Positions 10,244-17,984 of a stretch of DNA of 53,337 bases are shown here, piece by piece. Within the stretch, counting starts at the first letter, position 1. Each line of letters begins with the position of its first letter. A model generated the notes under the pieces. It was not told where the DNA came from. It searched no databases and saw only the letters and a list, made by a program, of their open reading frames with translations. Location: positions 1-53,337 of the forward strand of contig CACAIU010000003.1 of NCBI GenBank assembly GCA_902532645.1, read 5' to 3'. This DNA is from an uncultured Pelagibacteraceae bacterium. Lineage in GTDB: Bacteria; Pseudomonadota; Alphaproteobacteria; Pelagibacterales; Pelagibacteraceae. The position numbers were made by a program, and so were the translations under genes.

Positions 10244-10594
10244 TTAACTACCTCTATAAGTAGAATAACTCCAAGGTGAAACAAGTAAAGGAACATGGTA
10301 ATGCTGTGAGGGATCTGAAATACCAAATCTTATAACAACATCATCCAAGAATGGTACATCGCTAGCTGAAGATGTATTTTTAAAATAATCACCAATATGA
10401 AAAATTAATTCATATTTGCCTTTAATAAAAACATCTCCCTCTGCTAATGGTGAATTAGCTCTACCATCGTCATTGAGTTTTGTTGACGTTAATATTTTTC
10501 GTTCTGAATTATTAATATAAAACAACTCAACCAAGATACCTTTGCCAGGTTTACCAGAATACACATCTAAAACATGAGTTGTGAGCTTTGTCAT
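10244..10594 (-). CDS. uraH: 5-hydroxyisourate hydrolase (transthyretin-like)
   Basis: LTTHVLDVYSGKPGKG N-terminus and C-terminal tetrapeptide YRGS. Confidence 0.95.
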   Translation of the reverse strand: MTKLTTHVLDVYSGKPGKGILVELFYINNSERKILTSTKLNDDGRANSPLAEGDVFIKGKYELIFHIGDYFKNTSSASDVPFLDDVVIRFGISDPSQHYHVPLLVSPWSYSTYRGS

Positions 10595-10641
10595 AAAATT
10601 ATAGTATCATTTAATTTCAAACTTAAATTTTTAAAAGTTAT

Positions 10642-11139
10642 ATGAGAACAATAGATAACATTAACGATCTTAACAAGTCTGATTTTTTATCTATATTTGG
10701 TAATGTTTTTGAAAAAACTGAGTCAGTTGCTATGGAAGCTTTTGAGTTAAAACCATTTAAAAACTTTGAAGATATTGTGTTTAAAATGCTTGATATTTAT
10801 GAAAATTACGAAAAGAATAAAATTTTAGAGATTTTAAATGCTCATCCTGAGCTTGCTGTAGCAAAAAAAATGACCTCTGAATCTATATCAGAACAAGCCT
10901 CTGCAAAATTAAACCAATGTTCTATTGATGAATATGAAGAATTTAAAAAATTAAATTCAGAATATAAAAAAAAGTTTAATTTTCCTTTTATAATTGCCGT
11001 AAAAGGCAAAGATAAAAATGAAATTTTGAATAATTTTAGACAAAGAATACAAAGTGATGTAGAAAGTGAATTCCTTGAAGCAAAAAAACAAGTAAAAAAA
11101 ATCGCAACATTTCGTTTGAATGAAATAAATAAAAAATGA
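10642..11139 (+). CDS. uraD: 2-oxo-4-hydroxy-4-carboxy-5-ureidoimidazoline (OHCU) decarboxylase
   Basis: LNAHPELA motif, FPFIIAVKGK; context next to HIU hydrolase. Confidence 0.92.
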   Translation: MRTIDNINDLNKSDFLSIFGNVFEKTESVAMEAFELKPFKNFEDIVFKMLDIYENYEKNKILEILNAHPELAVAKKMTSESISEQASAKLNQCSIDEYEEFKKLNSEYKKKFNFPFIIAVKGKDKNEILNNFRQRIQSDVESEFLEAKKQVKKIATFRLNEINKK

Positions 11140-12122
11140 AAAAATTTATAAGTGCAAAAATGATTAACTTAGCAGATCCAAGAATTGGAACTAAAGTTAT
11201 ATTTAAGACTGACGATTTTTTTGCAGCTGCTCATAGAATATTAAACATCGAAACTCCAGTTTTTAAAGATGGACTATTTGACAAACATGGTAAATGGATG
11301 GATGGATGGGAAACAAAGAGAAGAAGATCAGAAGGCTTTGATTATTTAATTTTAAAACTTGGTAAACCTGGAAAGATATTTGATATAGACATTGACACAA
11401 CGCATTTCAATGGAAATCAACCCACACATGCTTCGTTAGAGGGTTGCTTAAGCAGAACAAGGCCTAATAACAAAACAAAATGGATTTCTTTACTGAGCAA
11501 AAAAAAACTTAGGCCAAGCCGAAACCATAGCTTCAAATCAAACAACAAATCTGTTTTTAATTATATAAGACTAAACATTTTTCCAGATGGTGGAATTGCA
11601 AGACTAAGGCTTTATGGAAAAATTGAAATGGATAAAAACTATTTGAGTAACAAAACTATCAACCTTACATCTGTTTTAAATGGCGCTTCAATTATTGGTT
11701 GTAATAATGAACATTTCGGCAGGGCTGAAAATATCATAGCACCTGGTAAAGGAAAAAATATGGGAGATGGTTGGGAAACAAGACGAAGTAGAGGAAAAAA
11801 CTTTGATTGGATTATAATAAAATTTGGAAAACCAGGATTAATAAAAAAACTAGAGATAGATACCCATCATTTTAAAGGAAATTATCCCGATAGTTGCTCA
11901 ATTCAAACTGCAAGCATTTCAAAAGATCTGTCCAATAAATCAATTGTTAATAATTCAAAAAATTGGAAGTTTATTTTAAATAAGTCAAAACTGTCAGCGC
12001 ACAAGAAACATATTTTTAAAAAATTCTTAATTAAAAGAAGTAAGGAAAATTATCTTAAAATAAATATCTACCCAGACGGTGGGATTTCAAGAATAAGGGC
12101 ATTCGGAAATTTTGTGAAATGA
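11136..12122 (+). CDS. alc: Allantoicase
   Basis: Two tandem allantoicase repeats, DGWETKRRRSEGFDYLILKLGKPGKI and DGWETRRSRGKNFDWIIIKFGKPGLI; ATGA overlap with uraD. Confidence 0.95.
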   Translation: MKKFISAKMINLADPRIGTKVIFKTDDFFAAAHRILNIETPVFKDGLFDKHGKWMDGWETKRRRSEGFDYLILKLGKPGKIFDIDIDTTHFNGNQPTHASLEGCLSRTRPNNKTKWISLLSKKKLRPSRNHSFKSNNKSVFNYIRLNIFPDGGIARLRLYGKIEMDKNYLSNKTINLTSVLNGASIIGCNNEHFGRAENIIAPGKGKNMGDGWETRRSRGKNFDWIIIKFGKPGLIKKLEIDTHHFKGNYPDSCSIQTASISKDLSNKSIVNNSKNWKFILNKSKLSAHKKHIFKKFLIKRSKENYLKINIYPDGGISRIRAFGNFVK

Positions 12123-12610
12123 AAATAATAAAAGTAAAAAAAATTACTAAAAAAAATTTTTCTAAATTTGGTCAATTAATAGATACGTCAAAAAAAAATC
12201 CTATAAATATTAATGATGGCTATGCAAAAAGATTTGATAATTTGATAAACGTAGATGCATCTAAAAACAAAGGGAAAGCAATCGTTAGTATATTTAAAGC
12301 AAAAAAAAGAAGGTTTCCTATGAAAATTGATATGATGGAAAAACATCCTTTAGGAAGCCAAGCCTTTATACCAATGGAAGATACAAAATTTTTAGTATTT
12401 GTAGCACCAAAAGGAGACAAACCAGATGTAAATAAAATCCGATCCTTTTTAGTCCCAAAACAAACTGGGGTTAATTACAATGCTGGTATTTGGCACTTTC
12501 CGTTGATTTCCATGAAAAATATGAATTTTCTAATTATTGATAGAAAAGGAAAAGGAAACAATCTTGTTATTTATAAATTTAAAAAAGATAAAATTATTTT
12601 GAAAAAATGA
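12119..12610 (+). CDS. allA: Ureidoglycolate lyase
   Basis: Size and GVNYNAGIWHFPL-type motif of the AllA cupin-like family; ATGA overlap with alc. Confidence 0.88.
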   Translation: MKIIKVKKITKKNFSKFGQLIDTSKKNPININDGYAKRFDNLINVDASKNKGKAIVSIFKAKKRRFPMKIDMMEKHPLGSQAFIPMEDTKFLVFVAPKGDKPDVNKIRSFLVPKQTGVNYNAGIWHFPLISMKNMNFLIIDRKGKGNNLVIYKFKKDKIILKK

Positions 12611-13506
12611 AAAAAAAATACCCAAGAGATTTAGTAGGATATGGTTCCAAAAAAATTAAGGTAAAGTGGCCTGGTAATGCTAAGTTGGCTTTGCAATTTG
12701 TGCTTAATTACGAGGAGGGAGCAGAGAATTGTACTCTTCATGGTGATAAAACTTCAGAAGTATTTTTATCAGAAATTATAGGAGCAAAACCAATTAAAGG
12801 TCGACAATTAAATATGGAATCAATTTATGAATATGGATCAAGAAGAGGGTTTTGGAGAATTCATGATCTATTTAATAGAAAGAAAATTCCACTTACTATT
12901 TTTGGGGTTGGTATGGCATTGGAAAGAAATAAAGAAGTTTGTTCGGCTATAAAAAAAGCAAATTATGAAGTTGCTAGTCATGGGTGGAGATGGATTGACT
13001 ATCAAAATGTATCAAAGAAAAAAGAAAAGAATGATATGAAACTTGCAGTAAAATCTATAAAAAAGATTTTTGGTAATCAACCTGCCGGTTGGTACACAGG
13101 TAGGTGTAGCGAAAATACTTTAGATTTAGTAATTGATAATGGTAGTTTTTTATACTGTAGCGATACATACAGTGATGATCTTCCTTATTGGATAAAAAAA
13201 GGTAATAAAAAACAACTAATGGTTCCTTACACACTTGATAACAATGATATGAGGTTTGCAACCAATCAAGGATTTAATTCGGGTGAACAATTTTATAATT
13301 ATTTAAAAGATAGTTTTGATGCCCTTTATGAGGAAGGAAAAAATTCACCAAAGATGATGTCAGTTGGCTTACATTGTAGATTAATTGGAAGACCTGGTAG
13401 AATACAGTCTCTTAAAAAATTTTTAAATTACGTCACAAAATTTAAGGATATTTGGATCTGCAAAAGAGTAGATATAGCCAAACATTGGATAAAAAATTAC
13501 AATTAA
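12607..13506 (+). CDS. puuE: PuuE-type allantoinase (polysaccharide deacetylase family)
   Basis: YPRDLVGYG, LQFVLNYEEGAE, YEYGSRRGFWRI, ASHGWRWIDYQ; context. Confidence 0.93.
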   Translation: MKKKYPRDLVGYGSKKIKVKWPGNAKLALQFVLNYEEGAENCTLHGDKTSEVFLSEIIGAKPIKGRQLNMESIYEYGSRRGFWRIHDLFNRKKIPLTIFGVGMALERNKEVCSAIKKANYEVASHGWRWIDYQNVSKKKEKNDMKLAVKSIKKIFGNQPAGWYTGRCSENTLDLVIDNGSFLYCSDTYSDDLPYWIKKGNKKQLMVPYTLDNNDMRFATNQGFNSGEQFYNYLKDSFDALYEEGKNSPKMMSVGLHCRLIGRPGRIQSLKKFLNYVTKFKDIWICKRVDIAKHWIKNYN

Positions 13507-13513
13507 ATTTTTA

Positions 13514-13837
13514 TTATTGTTCAGCAGCTATAGAAGTATAGTGAGCAACTGCTTCTATTTCATCATCAGTTAGTATACCCTCCATTGCGGGCATTACTCC
13601 TATACCGTTTCTGACTGCCATTATAATTCTTTGAATATCAGGTCTAATTTCATTTAAATTTGGACCAACCATTGCGTTCGATCCAGCATCTGAGAGCATA
13701 TGGCATGCTGCACAATTTCCAGCTCCCAGAAAAACTTCTTTTCCCTTATTAAACAGTTCATCAGCATTAACGTGGGTTAATGATAAAAATATCAAAAATA
13801 ATAATGTATTAAAGAAATTTAAAAATAATTTTTTCAC
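13514..13837 (-). CDS. Small secreted class I c-type cytochrome
   Basis: Signal peptide, GNCAACH heme motif, VMPAM distal Met ligand. Confidence 0.92.
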   Translation of the reverse strand: MKKLFLNFFNTLLFLIFLSLTHVNADELFNKGKEVFLGAGNCAACHMLSDAGSNAMVGPNLNEIRPDIQRIIMAVRNGIGVMPAMEGILTDDEIEAVAHYTSIAAEQ

Positions 13838-13880
13838 ATAAATTTGGTATCATAATTAAAAAAATTTAAAAAGGAGAATT

Positions 13881-14168
13881 ATGAAAGCTTATTGGGTTGC
13901 AAATTATACTGAAATAAAAGACGACGAAAGACTTAAAAAATATGCTGTTAAAGCAAAAGAAGCAGTTGAAAAATATTCTGGAAAAATAATAGCAAGAAGT
14001 GCAAATAATGTAACTTTAGAAGGTAGGGAAATGGTTAGAGTAGCGCTTGCAGAATTTCCAGATATTGAAACAGCAAAAAATTGTTACAATTCCGAAGAGT
14101 ATGTTGAAGCTAGAAAACATTTGGAAAATAATGCTACTAGAGAACACATAATTTTTGAGGGAATGTAA
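13881..14168 (+). CDS. DUF1330 family protein
   Basis: YWVANYTEIKD...VEKYSGKIIARS...VALAEFPDIETAKNCYNSEEY pattern; GGAG ribosome-binding site upstream. Confidence 0.8.
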   Translation: MKAYWVANYTEIKDDERLKKYAVKAKEAVEKYSGKIIARSANNVTLEGREMVRVALAEFPDIETAKNCYNSEEYVEARKHLENNATREHIIFEGM

Positions 14169-14180
14169 GCTGATAAAGAC

Positions 14181-14816
14181 TTAATATTGAATAGGTTCGG
14201 GATCTATACTTCTCCATAAATACCAAGTTGCAACAGAACAGTAAGGTGAAAACTTTTTGTTTAGATATTTTACGTAATTTTCTGGTGGTAGATATTTTTT
14301 ATTAAAATTTTTTGAAATAGCTCTTAACAAACCAATATCCTGGATTGGCCAAATATTAGGACGATTATAAGTAAATAACAAAATCATTTCTGCTGACCAT
14401 CTTCCAATTTGTCTTAATTGAGAAAGATAAATTATGGCATCTTCATCAGACATATTTGAAATAAGTCTTGGATTAAACTCTTTACTTAATATTTTTTGGG
14501 CTAAACTTTTTATTCCTTTTACTTTCTGTCTACTTAGACCACAGCTTTTAAGTTGAATAGTAGATAACTTGCTTACTGTTTTTGCATTAATTTTATTTTT
14601 ACATTTTTTCTTAAATTTTAAAAAAACTGAATTAGCAGCAGCTACACTAATTTGTTGTCCAATTATACTTTTGCAGAGAGAGAAGAAGACATCTTTTCTT
14701 GAAGTTAACACTGTCTCTGAAGGAGATTTATATTTTTTAATCAAAGAAGACATAGTTTTATCTTTTTGAGATAAATATTTTTTTGCTTTATTCCAATATA
14801 ATGGAGTTTTACTCAT
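14181..14816 (-). CDS. DNA-3-methyladenine glycosylase II (HhH-GPD)
   Basis: SIIGQQISVAAA, LRQIGRWSAEMILLF HhH, WPIQDIGLLRAI catalytic Asp region. Confidence 0.88.
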   Translation of the reverse strand: MSKTPLYWNKAKKYLSQKDKTMSSLIKKYKSPSETVLTSRKDVFFSLCKSIIGQQISVAAANSVFLKFKKKCKNKINAKTVSKLSTIQLKSCGLSRQKVKGIKSLAQKILSKEFNPRLISNMSDEDAIIYLSQLRQIGRWSAEMILLFTYNRPNIWPIQDIGLLRAISKNFNKKYLPPENYVKYLNKKFSPYCSVATWYLWRSIDPEPIQY

Positions 14817-15690
14817 GACGTGAAACAGATAACTTTTTTTTCAAATACATCTCTCTTCTAAATATAATAATAGATGACACAATAACCAATAAAGCACCTA
14901 CTAAAGTTTTAGAAGTTGGTATTTCATTCCAAATAAAGTATCCAAAAATTATTGCAAATACTAATCCAAGATATTTTAAAGGAGAAACTAAACTTACTTC
15001 TGAATATTTGTAAGATTGTGATAACCATAAATTAGCAAGACCACCTAATATACCAACCATTGATAACAAAAATAAATCTACTAAACTTGGTAAGATCCAT
15101 CCCTGATAAAAAGATAAAAAACTTAGAAGCATTATCGAGAATGAAAAGAAAAAACTAATTAACCAAGCAGGCTCGGTTGATGATAATTTTCTTATAGCAA
15201 TAGCAACGTAAGATAGACCTAAGCAAAAAATTATTGGATAAATATAATATAAATTTAACGAGCTAAAACCTGGTTCAGTTATGAAAATTATACCAACAAA
15301 TCCAACTAAGACCGCTAACCATCGAAAAATACCAACTTTTTCTTTTAATAAAAAAATTGAAAATATTGTTATGAATATTGGTGCAGCAAAAGAAATACTT
15401 ACAACTGTTGCTAAAGGTAAATTTCTTAATGCTATAAATATAGAAACCAAAGCAATTAATCCTGCTAAACATCTTTTAAAATGAAGAAATGGTCTCGTTG
15501 TTTTGTAAAAATCTAAATATCTATCTTTAGGAATAAGAAATAAAATAGGAATTATTCCACAAAATCCTCTGAAAAATAATACTTGTCCAACGGGATAATC
15601 CTCAGACCATTTCACAATAACATCCATAAGTGAAAATGCACATACCGAAATGAACATGTAAAAAAAGCCTAATTGATTTTTTGATAGCAT
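14809..15690 (-). CDS. EamA/DMT family transporter
   Basis: 10-TM drug/metabolite transporter pattern (MDVIVKW, FFRGFCG, ASFAAPIF-like SISFAAPIF). Confidence 0.87.
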   Translation of the reverse strand: MLSKNQLGFFYMFISVCAFSLMDVIVKWSEDYPVGQVLFFRGFCGIIPILFLIPKDRYLDFYKTTRPFLHFKRCLAGLIALVSIFIALRNLPLATVVSISFAAPIFITIFSIFLLKEKVGIFRWLAVLVGFVGIIFITEPGFSSLNLYYIYPIIFCLGLSYVAIAIRKLSSTEPAWLISFFFSFSIMLLSFLSFYQGWILPSLVDLFLLSMVGILGGLANLWLSQSYKYSEVSLVSPLKYLGLVFAIIFGYFIWNEIPTSKTLVGALLVIVSSIIIFRREMYLKKKLSVSRHE

Positions 15691-15724
15691 ATGATTAACT
15701 TTAGATTAATTAAGTTAATTATCA

Positions 15725-16168
15725 ATGGAAATAGCAATTTTAGGATTAGGATGTTTTTGGGGACCAGAAATTAAGTTTAGTAAACTTGATGGAGTTATAA
15801 AAACAGAAGTAGGTTATTGTGGAGGTCATAATGCTGAAACAAATTACAAAGAAGTATGCACCGGCACAACAAATCATGCAGAAGTAGTAAAATTAGATTT
15901 TGACCCTAAAGTTATATCCTATGAAAAAATTCTTGAATATTTTTTTGAAATTCATGACCCAACAACCTTAAATTCTCAAGGACCAGATTTTGGAACCCAA
16001 TATAGAAGTGAAATATTTTATTTAAATGATCAGCAAAAAATTATTGCTGAAGAAATGATAGAAAAAGTAAACCTCAAATTATCAGGAAAAGTTGTAACAA
16101 AAAGTTCTATAGTCAAAAATTATTGCCCAGCTGAAGAGTATCATCAAAGATATTTGGAAAAAAGATAA
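15725..16168 (+). CDS. msrA: Peptide-methionine (S)-S-oxide reductase
   Basis: LGCFWGPE active-site motif, EVGYCGGHN, FFEIHDPTT, GTQYRS. Confidence 0.92.
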   Translation: MEIAILGLGCFWGPEIKFSKLDGVIKTEVGYCGGHNAETNYKEVCTGTTNHAEVVKLDFDPKVISYEKILEYFFEIHDPTTLNSQGPDFGTQYRSEIFYLNDQQKIIAEEMIEKVNLKLSGKVVTKSSIVKNYCPAEEYHQRYLEKR

Positions 16169-16169
16169 A

Positions 16170-16988
16170 ATGTCTTTAGTTGATACTGACTGGTTAGAAA
16201 ATAATATTGATAAAGTAAAAATTATTGATTGCTCATGGCATATGCCTCAAACTCAAAGAAATGGTTTCGAGGAGTATTGCAATGAACATATCCCAAATGC
16301 AATTTTTTTTGATTTAGATAAAAATTCAAAATTAGATACCGATTTACCTCATATGCTTACTGATAGTAAATCTTGGGAAAAAATAATGAACAACATGGGT
16401 ATAAAAAATAATGATCGAATAGTAGTTTATGATAACTCTGATGTTATTAGCTCTTGTAGATGTTGGTACAATTTAATTTATTATGGACATGATCCTAAAC
16501 TAGTTCATGTTTTAGATGGTGGATTAAAAAAATGGAAAAAAGAAAATAGATTTACAGATAACAAAAAAGCGATCACTAAAACTTCTAAGTATACATGTAA
16601 AGAAAATAAAGAACTTGTTAAAAATAAAAAACAAATAGATGAAAATATTGATTCAGGAAAATTTAATGTTGTTGATGCAAGAAGTAGAGAAAGATTTGAA
16701 GGTAAAGTTGCTGAACCAAGGAAAGGTCTTAGAAGTGGTTCAATAAAAAATTCTTTTTGTCTACCTTTTTCTGAATTAATAAATGATGATAATACTTTCA
16801 TTAGTAAAGACAAAATACTTGAAAAGTTTAAGTCATTTAAATTTGACCATGATAAAAACATTGTATTTTCATGTGGTTCTGGAGTAACCGCAAGTGTTTT
16901 GGCACTAGCTTATTCTTTAATAAATGCTAAATATATGCCGACCATTTACGATGGCTCTTGGGCCGAATATGGAAAAATTAACTTATGA
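16170..16988 (+). CDS. sseA: Sulfurtransferase (3-mercaptopyruvate/thiosulfate type, tandem rhodanese)
   Basis: VFSCGSGVTASVLALA active-site loop; YDGSWAEYG C-terminus. Confidence 0.9.
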   Translation: MSLVDTDWLENNIDKVKIIDCSWHMPQTQRNGFEEYCNEHIPNAIFFDLDKNSKLDTDLPHMLTDSKSWEKIMNNMGIKNNDRIVVYDNSDVISSCRCWYNLIYYGHDPKLVHVLDGGLKKWKKENRFTDNKKAITKTSKYTCKENKELVKNKKQIDENIDSGKFNVVDARSRERFEGKVAEPRKGLRSGSIKNSFCLPFSELINDDNTFISKDKILEKFKSFKFDHDKNIVFSCGSGVTASVLALAYSLINAKYMPTIYDGSWAEYGKINL

Positions 16989-17980
16989 AAACATCTACCA
17001 AAATAACAAGTATAGTAATTATATTTTTTCTAATAATTGCAACAGTGATTATTGGAAGAACAATGATCGGAAATCATTTCAAAAAAAAATTCAGTAAAAG
17101 ACCGCCTCCTGGAATAATAGTAACTACTACTCAAGAGAGGGTTTTTGAAAATATTGTGAGTACGTATGGCACTGCAGCTCCAATTCAAACACAATCATTT
17201 AAAATTGAAAAATATGAAATATTAAAACCCTTAAATTATAATCAAAAAGTTAAAAAAGGTGATGTAATTGCTGAACTTAAAAATCGAAAAGTTATTGCAC
17301 AATTTGATGGAGTTATTGGAAAAAGAGAATTTTCAGAAGATATAGAGGTTTCAAAATCTTCAATATTAATAAATCTTGAAGATACTAGCTCAATATATTG
17401 TGATGTAGATATACCTGAAATTTTTGTACCATTCATTAAGGTTGGTTTACCAGTTGATATTAAATTTTCTGGTTATAAAAATAAAATATATAAAGGCCAA
17501 GTTGATTCTTTTGCTAGCAGGATAAGTGAAGATACAAGAGCTTTGGCAACTAGAATTAAAATGGATAATGCATCTGGTGAAATATTGCCTGGTTCATTTT
17601 TAGAAATATCTATTAAATATGACGTAAGAAATGGCTTAAGTGCTCCAGATACGAGCACAATTGTCGAAGGTGAAAATGTTTTTATTTATAAAGTAGATGA
17701 AAAAAATAAAGTAATGAAAACAAAGGTAACCATTGGTGATAGATATTTAGGCTTTGTAGAAATATTAGATGGATTAAATAATGGAGATAAAATTGTTGCA
17801 GAAGGAACAAAAAAAGTAAGACCAAATTTAACAATCAGACCTATAGAAAAAGGTGCTAAAAAACAGCAAGGAAATTCAAGCTGGGGTAAAAAAGATAAAT
17901 CAAAAAAAGCTGAAGAAAAAAAAGGTAAATTTGATTGGTTGAAAAATATTTTTAAAAAATCAGATAAAGAGAAAAAATAA
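16985..17980 (+). CDS. RND efflux periplasmic adaptor subunit
   Basis: N-terminal TM anchor, lipoyl/HlyD-like layout, adjacent to RND pump. Confidence 0.9.
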   Translation: MKTSTKITSIVIIFFLIIATVIIGRTMIGNHFKKKFSKRPPPGIIVTTTQERVFENIVSTYGTAAPIQTQSFKIEKYEILKPLNYNQKVKKGDVIAELKNRKVIAQFDGVIGKREFSEDIEVSKSSILINLEDTSSIYCDVDIPEIFVPFIKVGLPVDIKFSGYKNKIYKGQVDSFASRISEDTRALATRIKMDNASGEILPGSFLEISIKYDVRNGLSAPDTSTIVEGENVFIYKVDEKNKVMKTKVTIGDRYLGFVEILDGLNNGDKIVAEGTKKVRPNLTIRPIEKGAKKQQGNSSWGKKDKSKKAEEKKGKFDWLKNIFKKSDKEKK

Positions 17981-17984
17981 TTAA

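Noticed and set aside
11136-12122. Internal repeat inside the allantoicase gene as a novel duplication
   Set aside because: Tandem two-domain architecture is normal for allantoicases.
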